A DNA stretch of 64,000 nucleotides, from the NCBI GenBank assembly GCA_947579605.1, contig OX388312.1:1426001-1490000 (forward strand). The letters are read 5' to 3'. This DNA comes from Athripsodes cinereus. Lineage: Eukaryota; Arthropoda; Insecta; Trichoptera; Leptoceridae. This document shows positions 46,451-59,597 of this stretch, in pieces (positions within the stretch are counted from its first letter, which is position 1; every line of letters starts with the position of its first letter). The position numbers and the translations under genes were made by a program. Under the pieces are notes generated by a model. It made no database searches and was not told where the DNA came from. It saw nothing but the letters and a program-made list of their open reading frames with translations.

Positions 46451-47339
46451 TCCGTTTTACTTGGCAAATGCTGTAATTGTATGAATGAAAGTAATGAAAA
46501 CATGTCGTTGTCACACTGTTGAGAAACTAACTTTTTCATATTTTTTTTTTCTATATAAACAATTTGTTCATGAAATGAATATATAAATGTCACAAACAAC
46601 TGAAAATCGACTGTTTAGGTTGGAAGACTTGGAAGTTCAAAATTTTACAGGTTGAGGTTCTGCAGGAAATATTCGATAGTAGAAAGTAGGGATTTAAATA
46701 AGATTTTACGTAAATAAGTTAGGGATAGGTATATAAAAAGCGATACATCCATATGTATAAAAAAGAACAAACTAAATAGGAGAACATAAATACTTAATTA
46801 ACTACGTATACTTAGTAATCATATAAAAAGGCGGGGTCAATTTAAATGCACCTGTAATTATGTACTGTAGTAAGAAACATTTTAATACATACACAATGAC
46901 TTATTACATAATTTATTTTCAGTGGGAAGAAATAACAGGAATTAAAACCAAAATAATAATAATAATATAATAACAACTAAGACTGTACGAATAAAACGAC
47001 GTGACAATGACAACAATGAAAGCACAATGATAATATTGTTTATGTGTACAGAATAAAAGTGTAATGTGCTTTACAAGTTGTAGTGTCGAGCATCCCACTC
47101 GCTAAACTGTCTGATGCTAAAGCTTCAAGTTTATCCAAATACATATAATATAAATCTTACAATATGTTATGTAAATCTATGTACTCACGGTTATCATCCA
47201 TTGTTTAAGGCGTTCGTTTAATTCACAATTATAATATTCGTCAGTGTGTTTGCTATGAAAGTCAAAGTCAGAATACTAAGACTTTACAATAAAAGTAAAA
47301 AAACACAGATTGAATTTAATTATAAAAGCTGATAAAACG

Positions 47340-47610
47340 TTGCATGATAGAGTAAGGAATGAGAATATTAGAAGAATGTTGTGGATTGAATGCGGGCAAA
47401 TGAGTTCCGACAGCTAGCACATTTCAAACGAATGGCTGACAAAGAGGATATACTAAGAAGAAAGAGGGGGTATGAGAAAGCACGGGCGTCCGAGAATCAC
47501 GTGGCTGGATCAAGAATGTAGAAGAAGTAAAAGATATATGTAAGGATTAATCTATTTGGCGTTTTGTGTTCCCTGATCACCCCACATAGGACACAGAGTG
47601 ATGATGCATT
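47340..47610 (+). pseudogene. RTE-like LINE end (family B)
   Basis: GGTATGAGAAAGCACGGGCG and TCCGAGAATCACGTGGCTGG encode the GKHGRPRITWLD block, ending near a 3' UTR with CACCCCACATAGGACACAGA. Frames are broken. Confidence 0.6.
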
Positions 47611-48479
47611 TAGTTATTGTGATTGACAAATTTTAATAACTACATATGAAGATTTTCACACTTCACTGCATTCTTTACAACTGAGAAATTTATGAAGATC
47701 TTGGAAAAAATACTGAACATTTAATTTTTAGAATTAAAATAAGTCTTATTTCTTTTAGGAGGAAATAAAATAGTGGCTTAATTTCAACGAATTTGCAAAT
47801 GTTTTAGGAAAGATTTCAGAGATTTAAACTGAAAAAATCTTTTTCATACAGCTAAATTCCATTTTAACTTCTTTCTACATTTGTCGAATCTTAAATTATA
47901 CAATTCATGCAATCTTTACAATACACTTCAGTTCTTGCTATTGCATATTATTGTAATTATCGTTCATCCAAACTCATTCATTACTGCAACTTCCTCTTAT
48001 AAAACATTACCATTTTCAGAATACAATTGCATTTAGGCACTTGCACAACATTGTAATTACCATAATTTAAATGGCCCTGTCACTACGGAGAATATTTGAA
48101 TCATTTGGTTGAGATGTTTAATTTGTAGCTCTTTGTTTTATTATAATTTCCGGACAATTTTTCATGCAAATTTCCGCCTAATGGAGACATTTTATTATTG
48201 CTGTTGTCTCGTCGACACATTTCTTTTGTTTTTAAATTTGCAATAATTAATCTTGACTTTTTTATGTAATACTTGCAACGTTTTAAAAGATTTGATTAAA
48301 AATTTTTTTATATATACCCGCATACACTATAAAACACAAGTTGAGTTTCTTATATTGATTACGCACTTTTTCAAATTTTCACGACACAAAAAGATTTACC
48401 TGACTGTGTAGGTATGTATGAAAAGTATACATTTTTTTTGTTTATTTATTCGATAAAGAAAAGGCTCGATTTGTTCAAT

Positions 48480-48580
48480 TCATTCATTGTCATCATTATC
48501 ATCCCGCCCTTCATAGCTCCTTTCGGGAGCATAGGATAGAAACCAGCCTCCTCAGTATAATAAATAAATAAAATAACTTC
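48480..48580 (-). mobile_element. LINE 3' tail fragment
   Basis: The minus strand reads AGGAGGCTGGTTTCTATCC ... CTCCCGAAAGGAGC and ends in a GATGATAATGATGACAATGA-type tail. It matches the end of the fragment at 54400-54580. Confidence 0.5.
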
Positions 48581-49184
48581 TTCAAAAGTGAATAGTACGT
48601 GAAAAAGAATACTTGCAAGTAACTACGTGTACGTCATCGATACGTTTTCAACTTTTTGTTATATCTAAATATTGTTTCAAATTATAGGTAATAACAAAAA
48701 AGACGGAAGCTCACGGGGTGTGGCGAACGCACAGTTCACGCGCGCACGCAAGCACACACAAAATGTAATGCGCAAGTATTGTTATTATGTTTAAAAATAA
48801 TAATATAATGTACCTACCTATAATATTAAGTACATAAAGCTGATACCTGATGCATATTAAGAGTGTCGCCCGAGGGCCCCATTCGTCACTGGGCCTCACT
48901 CATCATCAAATGGACTGACTGACCATGTGCACAAATTTCGTTATAACGAAACAAAAAAAATGTTTTAAAAACATCTATTTTTATTGTGGAACATAAGTTT
49001 TATTTGTCTTGTAAGTTCCTTTTTCACACTTCCCCATTTTCATAAAAATTATTCAATAAAATCTAACTATAACTAGCTCTAGATATGGAATGAATGGATA
49101 TAATCATAATGTTTTTTTGCAGTGTTCTTGTTCGTGAACTAGTGTGAATGTTTTTAATGTTTATTTTTTGGCAGTAAAAGGCAT

Positions 49185-49740
49185 AAATTTATTTATTTAT
49201 TTTATTTATTTTACAACACACGGCGTGAGCCTTTTACATGTTAATCAAGCAGTATAACAAACAACAAACACAAACAGATACAATAGTCAATAATACATTA
49301 TTACATAGATTTGAAGTGAAAAATCAATGAAGCAACAGTCAATAATAAAAAAAGGACAAAGCAAAACAAAAGAAGTCAATAGGAAACAAAATGTCAACGA
49401 TAAGAAAAATTGCATTAATTATATCAATTCAAACAAGCATGAATATGTCAAAATGTGTAAACTGTCAAACCATTCACTGACATTCCATCAAATAAATTAA
49501 ATATTGGTTAAAAAATCGCTCAGAATAGTGTTTACTTATGGCTGAATTACGCTACATGGAAGAAATCTCTGCTTTGCCATAAATTCACCATCTACATAAT
49601 AATTATATATTATAGTGCTTTGCAACAAGAACGATACTTTAGTGTTGGTTAATGATAATAAGAACTAAACGTACTCGTAAATATAATTTTGTGTAAATTT
49701 GCTTGTTAGTATGTGCAGCTGTACAGTAAAGAAAACATAA
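49185..49740. mobile_element. LINE 3' UTR debris (two pieces)
   Basis: 49185-49500 begins with a T-rich TTATTTATTTTATTTATTTT block, as expected of a reversed poly-A tail. 49540-49740 on + has GGAAGAAATCTCTGCTTTGC and CTGTACAGTAAAGAA, a decayed relative of the LINE tail at 5341-5482. Confidence 0.4.
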
Positions 49741-50128
49741 TGGTGATATCTACTGAAACATAAGTGATCTTTAGATACATATTATGTACTTGTTCGTATT
49801 TTTGTATCTAAATCAAACGTTCGTTATAGAGAAAACTTCGTTATTAAGATGTTCGTCACAACGAAATTTTCCTGTAGTATGCGTTATAATATTCTTGTGA
49901 TTATCACGTGCACACACCGTCTGCTCAACATGATACGCCAATGTGCCCCATAAAGATAAAATAAGACTGCAACAGCACGACATGAAGAGCGTATGAAGTA
50001 CCGGATAAAAACAACAACGCCACTGTTTATTTTTGTGTATTAAGTAATTATTAATATTAATAATCAATTATTATTTAAACATTACTCATTTTGAATGAAA
50101 TGTTGAAACAACTTTATTTCTCGAATAT

Positions 50129-50215
50129 TTTAGGAGTCCAAGGACTCCTATTTATCTGTTTAGGTGACAATTTATTTATCTTTAAACTCTCTCTAGTCTG
50201 TCAGTTCCACTATTT
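50129..50215 (+). repeat. 85-bp dispersed repeat E, copy 2
   Basis: GGAGTCCAAGGACTCCTATT, TATCTGTTTAGGTGACAATT and AAACTCTCTCTAGTCTGTCA match the reverse complement of 29247-29330. Confidence 0.65.
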
Positions 50216-50520
50216 TGAATGAAAGGTAACTCATAGCTCTCAGTACTCCACGTGAATACAGAAGGAATCCAATTTTTGGAACTATTAGAATACCTGTTAA
50301 TCTGAGCCACGACAGCATCTTCCAGAATAAATAACTTGGGGAAGGGTTAATTGCAGGTAAATGAATGCATTTATAATTTCTGAGAATACTGTATAATTAT
50401 AAGTACACCTATTTATCTACTTATATTCGTGAGATATTTTGGCTTTATCGCCTCTTAGACTAGACTATCGCCACATATTACCCACATATAAGACTGCCGC
50501 AGATCTAATATAATCGCTTA

Positions 50521-50935
50521 CAAATAGTGTTCAATGACGCTGCGAGATTCATTTTCCTCGAGGACAAAGGCTGGCACATTATACATTTACAGGAAAATTT
50601 GCACTGTCTGAGAATGGGTGAAAGGTTCAAATCAAACTGTATCTTATAGTCTACTAGGCTCTAAATAATATGGCACCTCAATCATCTTCTGAGCTCTGCG
50701 TTCTAAAACATCTACAAGTAGACCGTCACAAAAACATCCATGTGTGATTCAGATCAACAAAGTTTATAAGTCCTGCTTCTAAAAAAGGGGTTTTAACGTC
50801 GCGGATCTCGTTAGCTCGAATCGACTCCACAAGAACCTTCGCAAAAACCTTTCTTTTACAACACTCCAGACAAACCTGAACAACATCGCTCTTCTATCAG
50901 AGCTTTCCGCTCCCTTGAGACGGATGCTCCATTTT
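50521..50935 (+). pseudogene. LINE C-terminal remnant (family D)
   Basis: The plus strand reads NDAARFIFLEDKGWHIIHLQ, then, after breaks, RSTKFISPASKKGVLTSR and an end close to ALPLSFRSLETDAP-like sequence. The post-reverse-transcriptase region of a CR1/Jockey-like LINE is the best fit; remnants at 9560 and 30960 are related. Confidence 0.5.
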
Positions 50936-52044
50936 TTATTTATATTTATTTCACAGGTAAACTTTATAAAATTAATGAAAGTCAACTATTAAGCTGGCGA
51001 AACTTTTCAATAAAAAAACGATCACAAACACTAAATGCTATTTTTCTTACAAAAAAAAAATACAAAAATGAAATATTTAAAAATAGATTTTGTCATATAA
51101 TTGTTAGTGATTTATAGATCTAGTATTATAAATGCTCAAATTATTTGGTCCTAGTAGTTTTAAAGCGTGAATATCACTACACCTAGATTAAAATATAAAT
51201 AATTTAGTAGTTGATTCTATGTAAGTAGTAGGTACATAATATAATATCACATATTATTTCAATACTATTTTGTATGAGTATCTACATTTGGGGATCAATT
51301 CGGAACATAATAACGTTGATAATAATGATAATGAGCACCCGAGGCGTTCGCGCGCTAATGGGAGATACAATCCCGCCCCTGTGTAAATATCACACATAAA
51401 ATACAAGATTATATTGATGGTGTGATATAACAATGTTTCAAACAACAATATCCTCAATCTATGATAATCTATGCCATATGTTAATTTTTAACAGTTAAAT
51501 TGTTGGGATGTGAATGAAGGTATAACAGAAAATTGTCAAGATTAAGTTTTATTCGATCATTTCAGCAATATCATTTTTATCATTTTCAAGTTAAAAGACA
51601 ATAAGTCAAAGAAGTTTTAGCTAGATTCATGATTCTAACTATTTCTTTTTTTTATAAGCTTATTGCCTTAAACCATTGTTGTAGAAAAGCATCCACAACC
51701 AACCGAAATTCAACGGATTCGCGTAGATTGTTTTTTTTTCATCGTCCAAAATCAACGCCGAACAACAATTGCTCGCAATTTTCATCACGTAATTAATGTT
51801 GAACTGTTTTTATGTGTGTGAGCTTTATAGCGATATAATATATTATTATTCAATCGGGAAGGTGATGATAAAAACATCGAACATTCACAATCAATAATAA
51901 TAAGAATAAGGAGTAAATAGTCGCTCATCCCGAGAGGGACTCTTGATGTTACAGGTCAAAGGAGATAATTGGTCTTTTATTAAACAAACTTTGAAAAAAA
52001 AATAACATATGAGATAATATGACTAAATCGATATATTAAAAATA

Positions 52045-52160
52045 AAAAAAAGCTGAAGCAAACATGCAAGTCGTCCTCATTAATCATTAAAAAAAACCAG
52101 ACATTCAGAAAGAGTGGCAAAAATCATCGCTGAATTTAAAATGTTAAATGTCTTATATTT
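52045..52160 (+). mobile_element. Family A fragment
   Basis: AAACATGCAAGTCGTCCTCA, GACATTCAGAAAGAGTGGCA and CATCGCTGAATTTAAAATGT. Confidence 0.5.
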
Positions 52161-52505
52161 AATAAATATGCAAAAAATTGGAATGTTATAATACTACACC
52201 ATCGTAATATCACTTGAAATCGTAGTGTTCTATTCGTGTTTTTCAATATAATAATAAAACAATGGAAAAAGATAAATAATACACATTTTTTCTTTACCAA
52301 AACGGTGTCTAATAAGTGGGATAGTTAATCTTTAAATAACCAAATTGAGATTTTGTTGAAACGTCCTATTATTTAAAAAATACAATGATTTCATTTATAT
52401 TGATTAATTTCAAAGGCTATTTTTTTACATAAATAAGAATGCATTTTCCAGAAACCTCTCCTTGTTTACTAGGCTAGTTATTTTTGTGAAAGTACAAGTC
52501 TTTTA

Positions 52506-52763
52506 ATGGAAAGGATGTTTATCTCAGTTAGCCTACCACACAACACATTGGCGCGTGAAACTATTGGGAAGAAATTTGACAATCTGGCTGACATCAATCG
52601 CTTCATCAGGGACTGTGAAAAATATATTCCCTTCCGCAGCTTTGATTTAAAAGCTCTCGAGAGGAATAACAATAATAAAAAAAAAACAATCAGAAGAAAG
52701 AAAGTGAAGCAGGGATATTTCGAGTATAGAGCAATTAACTTAGTCGAAGTTATTTTGGAATGA
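52506..52763 (+). other. Unrecognised 85-codon ORF
   Basis: It starts at an ATG and contains ARETIGKKFDNLADINRFIR and later KQGYFEYRAINLVEVILE, split by a lysine/asparagine-rich AT tract. It vaguely recalls the C-terminal end of mariner transposases (a length-of-helix segment and a terminal GxYFE), but the match is too weak to claim. The opposite strand is also open. Confidence 0.2.
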
Positions 52764-53049
52764 AAAGAATCGTCATTTTTTGCCATTTTTCGTTTAATTG
52801 TTTGACGTTTTTAATGGCTCTCAATATGGTAGACGCATGCGGTAAATATTTTATGGTTCTGTATTCCTATTTTTTACACAAAATATCTTCGTAATTACTG
52901 CCCAAAGTGTATTAATTATTGAAAATCATCGCTAACATGAAAACTAATTTATATTCAGTTATTCATAATAATCAATGAAATCGTCCGACAGAATTACGCC
53001 TTCTCATTGACATTAAATAATTGATAAAAAAATATTATAGCAAATAAAA

Positions 53050-53245
53050 AATAATATGTTCCCTGGAACACTCGGCAAAAAATTGATCTCCCACTCTTTT
53101 CCGAAGTTTTCTAGTGCCCTCGGCGATGTGATTTACCACCAATCCTGAATATCTTATTTTTTTGCACGGAGAGGACAGCTTTCATGTTAATTACACATGG
53201 CCGGTCTGCTGGCTACTCCAATTGCACGACATGTTGTAATGGTTG
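53050..53245 (-). mobile_element. Family A retroposon copy
   Basis: CCCTGGAACACTCGGCAAAA, CCACTCTTTTCCGAAGTTTT, CACCAATCCTGAATATCTTA, GCACGGAGAGGACAGCTTTC and GGTCTGCTGGCTACTCC. Confidence 0.65.
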
Positions 53246-54399
53246 AAATGATTCTTGTTTTTCGAATATTTGCTATTTACAAGACACTCGAAAATTTGAA
53301 TGAATAGAAAGTTTAAAACTTTTTGATTATAAGCTAATTCATATACCTACCATAAACCAAGAAGTGATTTCTAGGATATAATTATTTACTAAAGGCAGTC
53401 GATAAATAAATATGAGCTTTTTCATAATATATAAAAGTAGTACCTACTACTAAAACTTTCGCCAACTTCTGGTTTTTGTTGTTCAATGTCTTCCACACAC
53501 ATTAAAGGTCTCGTACGCAAAATGCCCCAAGCATCGGTCGAGTGGTCAGCTACCGTAAGGGAACACCTCCACTACCTACCGACCTTACACCAGCCACCAC
53601 CGTCACAATTATATATTATCATATCGGCACCAGATCGCAAGTTATTTTTATTGAAAATAATAACAATATTATTATTTTTGAAACCGACTAGCGTTTAACC
53701 CTATATCTACGTCACAAGTAACCTTTTTCGAAATAAGTTACGGAAAGATTAAAACAACAGCAACACCATGACCCATCGCAAGTGTAACTCTTCGTGACTG
53801 AGTAAGAAACTCAAAAATAAAGAGAATCTGTAATGTCGAAGATTCTGTGCGATGGGCAAGAGCAGAAAATGCTTTTGAAGAGGTCATGTGGAGAGGGCGA
53901 GTTCGAATCGAGTGGTGAAAATAGCGGCAGACAAACGTACAACAGGAAACAGACCCCCAGGAATACCACCCAAAGGGAGGGATAGCCGGGCATCCACTTC
54001 CCAGGAGCAAATTCCGAGAGCCACAGGATACAGCTCTAACTGAAGCACAAGAAAAGCAACACATGCAATTCACAAGCTAGAATATCCCCTCTGTAGATTT
54101 TTTTTTATATAATTGAAGCTTCCTGAAGTAAAGGTTTGCAGAAACAGATGTTTTATTTTATGAAAATAGCTAAAATATAATACTAATGAAATCGAACCAC
54201 AGACTTCTAGACAGATTAAAAAAAACAAGTTTTCTTTGGAGTCATTCTGGCAAATCCTGAGCCATCCCTTGAATAAAAATATCTTTCATTGAGTCTGGAT
54301 GATATGGGAGCTCTGCTCTTAAAACATCCAGGTGAAAGTGGTGGGAAAAACCTATAATAGGTACTGTAAATACACATCCGTTATACATATATTAATTTT

Positions 54400-54580
54400 C
54401 ATTCATTCATTCATCGGCCTCAACGCTCCTCTCGGAAGTGCAGGGCAGAAACCAGCCTCCTCCATTCAGAGCGTCTCTGCACCAATTGCGTCACCTCTTT
54501 CCACGACATTCCCTGCGCTCTGATGTCGTTGTCATTGGAACGGTGTATAGTGAAAGAGGGACGCCCGGGCCGACGGAATA
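54400..54580 (-). mobile_element. LINE 3' end with ATGA-repeat tail
   Basis: The minus strand encodes MSWKEVTQLVQRRSEWRRLV and then SALHFREER before stop. This is a typical LINE C-terminus, followed by an ATGAATGAATGAATG tail at 54403-54418. A shorter relative is at 48480-48580. Confidence 0.7.
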
Positions 54581-55104
54581 CATTTATTAACAGACAATAA
54601 TATTATGCATATACAAAATGTTTTTTTTTGCCACTCATCATAATTAATATTATAATAATGCGTAATATTTTTACGTATAAAATAAGAAGGTCTGATACAA
54701 ACAGTGGCGAGCAATCAGCATTTAGGTAAGTGTACATACAATATACTTAAGTCGACCGCCCCGATGGTCGTTGCAGAATCTTTGGAAGAGATCTGCTGCT
54801 ACTGTGTGTATAAAGGACTGAGAGAAAATTATATTATAATATGATGATAACTATGTAAAAAATTTCGAAGGCGGAATAATAATGTATTAATAATAAAATT
54901 TTACTCGATAAATATTTTTTTCTTCTATTATACTTGAACGTTTTCCTCGCGGGAATGAGGAAGAGACAAACCGTCAACGTTCAAAGCAATTCTACACAAA
55001 ACGATTAATAATTGTAATGTATTGGTGTTCACACTGTGAAGATTCATTATGAATTTTTAAATTTATTAATTATAAAAAAAACATTATTTGATTTTCACTA
55101 TAAG

Positions 55105-55177
55105 TTTTTACTGCCTCGAACGTTTTCCTCTTTAAAATGTCTATCAGTGTAGTCGAAAACGTTCGGGGCAATAAAAA
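55105..55177. mobile_element. Short fold-back with 23-nt arms
   Basis: TTTTTACTGCCTCGAACGTT at 55105 pairs with AACGTTCGGGGCAATAAAAA ending at 55177. A partial relative, TTGAACGTTTTCCTC ... CAACGTTCAA, lies at 54933-54984, suggesting a nested or repeated fold-back. Confidence 0.6.
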
Positions 55178-58100
55178 ATTATGGTTATTAATATTTATCG
55201 TGTCGAAACCCAGAGAAAAAACCCATCAAACTGATCTCCAGTACTGCGCAAAACGCACAGCAGGTGGAGATGCGTCAAAATAAATCTTATACTCGAATGC
55301 AAATGGAATTTCAACTGCAAAGTTACCAAGAACCGAACCTTCCAATACGAACCAGAAAAACCTATTGAAATACAAAAATTATGGTGAAAATAAAACAGTG
55401 TTTTTGTAATTAATTAATTTAAAAATTAAAACGATTTGTGTTACTCTTCTTATGACACTCCTGTATTTCTGATGTAGTGATCACAGAAATTATGATTATG
55501 AAAGAAGGTAATCGGTGCATCGGTGCAAAGCATTAATTTTGTTCATTACGTAAAAAGAAATACCACAAGAGAGATAAACGTTTGACATTTTCTAAATAAT
55601 GATACAGAAGTAGGTTTATACAAAATTTGATCCAAGACAAACAATTCCACTTAGTAGAATTTACGTGTATCCTTACTGCATTAAGTTATGTAAATACTTT
55701 ATTATTACATAGTTCTAGAAGGTACATAATGATATATTATATTGATTATAGATTGCTACATAATAATGCATAGAATCCGCCTTTATCTATTTTCTCACAT
55801 TAAATGGCATGTTATTGCGATTCAGGAATAATTAATTGCGCTGGAAATCAATCGCCGATCAAGATGTAAGCTAATAATATATTGCCCTATGTTTAATACA
55901 TACAACACAACATCAGGTATTCTATGCACTGCAGTACATACAACGCAACGCAGAGAACGAGCCAAGTGCATTTAATTTTATCCTATGTACACTTATTGCA
56001 AGGGAAATGCAATATTCTTGCGATGTGCACTATGTACAGTTCTTAATATTATATTATGTAGTGTCTAGTTTATCGATAGTAGTTATACCTAATAATAATA
56101 TTATGGAAAGACTTGATTTATTTCGTTCATTTGTAAAATGAGCATATTTTAATGAACAACGTCCGTATTGACGAGCGACTAATTAGAATTCTAATCATAT
56201 TATAAAACTATCAGATGCACTCTTATCTCATATTTTACTCAAATAATATAACCATACGACACATACCGTTAAAATACTACAATATTTTTCATATATTTTT
56301 GTTTTATTAAGTAGGTATCTACCGTTAAAAGGAGTTTTACTTATATAACATGCGTAGTTATCGATATCATATTAGGCAAAACTTAATAATTCATAAAACT
56401 CACCATAGAATATTTAGAGATCGAACGACACTGGGAAAAAAAATCGTACATCACAGACTTGGGAGAGATAATAAATACAATATTTTTGATAAGTTTAAAA
56501 CGATAATTTAATAAGAACATTTGGAAAATCGATGAAGGATGTCAAGGGTTTGGCAAAACGTGGAGATAAAGCCCAAAAGCTTAGAATTATACTAGTGAAG
56601 ATTACAATAATAATATTTTGTAGAAGGTAAAATAAGAATTTGGACAATTGAAGTATTATTAATATGAATTAACGAATTACGTATGTATTTTGTTTGTCAC
56701 AACAGCGGTAAATTGATTCTGTTCTTTCTTACGTGATAATACTTGGGTAAGCGCGAAACCCGAAGAATTCAATCATTGTGAATATTAAATATTAAAATAT
56801 TTCTACCTATGGCCTATTGCATGCCTAATAAATCACTTTATTATAAAGTGAAAGTAAGATATTCTAGCGAGATGCGTCAAATGTTTTCATATTATAATAA
56901 AGCACACGCTCCCGGATACTCAAATATACAAAAGTCACACTTTTATTAAAAGCTAAGCTAACAAGTTATATTTATAATTTTTTTATAATTTTTTTAATAT
57001 AATAAAAACAAAATCACTGACATAAATAATTATGAAATTCATGTTTCTAGTTCCAATAATAATCGACGGAAGTCAGCATTATAAACGTTTTGCAAGTAGA
57101 GAAGTGTTTAAAGTTAATAATTTATTACAAACTTTTATTATTTCCATATTGCCACTACCTTATAAACTATACAATGTAATTAATTTGCTAGTAATAAAAG
57201 AGAAACTATGCATTTGAGCCAAGTGTTTAGTTATTTGAAAATAATTTTATGTGGTAAGGCAGTCGAATAGACGATAATAAGTCATAGTAAATTATATTCG
57301 CGGTGAAGCGTCAGCAACGAGCAAAGTATTAAGCGGAATAAAATAATAATTTATACCGCGCCATCTAATTTCTTAACAAAAATGGTTGGAAACAGGGATC
57401 TGTCATGTCTCTTTAAAAAGTAATTATAAAAAAATACACGTTCTTTATAAGATTCCTAATTTAATTTTTACAACTTCTTTCAAGTATTCTAACATACCTA
57501 TGATGCATAGTTTATTTGAAATCATAATTATTGTGTTAAACGTATGTTTTCTAAAAAATAGACAAAAACTTAGTGCATCACTTAAAACAAGAATCTATTT
57601 TGTTATTCAAAAGTTTTTATGTTCAATTCAGCTTTTATTTAGAGATTTTAGTAACCGTAGTTTCAAGATTTTGTGATGTAATTCAGGTTGGCAATAATTA
57701 AAACTTGCATCAAACAATTACTAAACATAAAGTATTGTCCTGTTTTACAACTAATATTTATGTTAACGGGCTGTCGTAAATTGTTTCATATAAAAAGTAA
57801 TTACCAAAGTAATAAAAATATTACAGAATATAATATTTATAGGCCCCTGTATTACTTTTTTCTGAATCACAACACATAAGAGTGACCCTCGCTGTACTGC
57901 AGCTTCAAGTGAAAGGCAAGTAAAGTCATAAAGCATAATGAAATGTATTTAGTAGGTAAGCAACCAATTATTAACACCTCATCTATCTTATTTCTACCCA
58001 TCCCTTCTCGTTACTTCTCTAATAGATTAAGCAGAGAGAAGAAAATGTAAGGCAAAATAGTTTAAACTCAACATTTTCACAATCAACACATATTACATTC

Positions 58101-58349
58101 ATTCAACATTTTTTATGCAAACAAAATAATATCACATTTTTACTTACGTACTACAAATACGAATAGACTTTTGCGTACAACTTTGCACATGAACTGTAAA
58201 ATAAAGTAATCACATTTACGTGCATCAATAAAAGAGAAAAGCCTTTTACAGTCACCGCAAATACAACAGGAAACAAAAGGCAAATTAATAAGAAATTATC
58301 AAATTCTCTTGAGATCAAAAATAAACGATGATTCAAAATCATCAGCTGA

Positions 58350-59000
58350 TATATATAAAGAGTTACAATCCATTGGATTGGTCTGCAACGAGTTTGATCT
58401 TTCCTCTCCATCGTATCTATTCTCAGCCAGTCTTTTCAGCTCCACGTATGAGCCACAGTTCATGTCCCTCTTCAGTTGGTCCATATATGCGTCTCTTGGT
58501 CGGCCTCTGCCATTTGTCCCCTCGGTCTTACCCTCCGCGATGGCGATGAGTAGTCCTGGGTACCCGATGTTGTGGCCAATCCAGTTAGCTCGTTGTTGGC
58601 CGATTCTCTTAAGAAGTTGCCTTTTTTCGCCTACCCTGGTTAATACTTCTTCGTTTTCGACGTGTTCCGACCAATGGATCTTAAGCTTGCGTCTGTAGCA
58701 CCACATCTCAAAGGCCGCCAACCGTCCGCTTTCACTCTTGCTGATGGTCCACGTCTCACAACCATAAAGCAGAATGCTCCATACAAAGGCTTTAGTAAGG
58801 TTCTCCCTTACGCTTAAATCAATATTTGGGGATTCCAATATCTTCGATTTTTGTTAAAGGCAATCCTTGCCTGGTTTATTCTGCTCACAATTTCCGATTT
58901 GGAGCGTCCATCCTGGTTTATTCTGCTGCCCAAGTACATCAGCTGATAGTCTAAAAATAAAATAACTAGTCTGAGAGAATCGATGATTAGATTTTCCTTA
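58350..59000 (-). pseudogene. LINE reverse-transcriptase C-terminal fragment (family C), longest copy
   Basis: It reads from YQLMYLGSRINQDGRSKSEI and SRINQARIAFNKNRRYWN (frame ending near 58814), then after a frameshift ENLTKAFVWSILLYGCETWT and FEMWCYRRKLKIHWSEHV through GRGRPRDAYMDQLKRDMNC. These are consecutive blocks after the YxDD core of RTE-type LINEs. The copy is 5'-truncated at about 58950 and nearly identical at nucleotide level to those at 21785 and 45165. Confidence 0.82.
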
Positions 59001-59460
59001 CATAATAAAATTATCATTTTCCTTGATGTAAGCAACGAAATACGAAAACAAATTAATAAATAAAAACTATTAATGACAACAATAATGAAGCTTATAATAA
59101 TTAATTGGGTTAACTAAAAAATGATGCGAAATTAGAAAGTTTTATAATAAGAAGCCATTAATAACACTGTTAAAGACGTGTTTAATAATATTATAATATG
59201 ATAAATCAATATACACAATATACACATGTGATTATTCATACATAATAGTATATAAAGGTATTTATGAATTAGCATATCAGACAAACGATTTGTTTACTAC
59301 TACATATTGAAATTCACGATAAAATTGCTGCTGTAAATGTCTAATACAAGACAAATCACAACATGTTGAATTAGTTACAGTATGTTCATAAGAATGAAGC
59401 AAATTAGTATCTAGATTCCAGGTAGGTAGGTACTTACATAAATGACCCAGATGATTAAAT

Positions 59461-59597
59461 TAATATATAATGTACACAGAAGACGGTAGAAAATTTATAT
59501 ATAATGTACACAGAAGACGGTAGAAAATTTATATATAATGTACACAGAAGACGGTAGAAAATTTATATATAATGTACACAGAAGACGGTAGAAAATT
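59461..59597. repeat. 34-bp tandem repeat, four units
   Basis: TGTACACAGAAGACGGTAGA recurs at 59471, 59505, 59539 and 59573, identical in each unit, linked by AAATTTATATATAA. The identity implies recent expansion. Confidence 0.93.

Larger units (their letters stand above)
45580..58349. other. Gene-free interval with scattered repeats
   Basis: No host exon is recognised. LINE and family A remnants are listed separately. About 46460-47330, 47620-48470, 50960-52040 and 55200-58140 appear to be AT-rich sequence without recognisable content; the long open stretches there are low-complexity AT reading frames. A GC-raised patch at 53735-54085 is open in parts but unrecognised. Confidence 0.45.

Noticed and set aside
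53738..54073. 111-codon minus-strand ORF in a GC-raised patch
   Set aside because: Cys/Ser-rich without domain signature; the plus strand is also largely open, so the frame is not credible. Possibly transposon debris, not shown.
57386..57676. 96-codon plus-strand ORF
   Set aside because: AT-driven Ile/Lys/Phe-rich reading frame with no motif and no GC rise.
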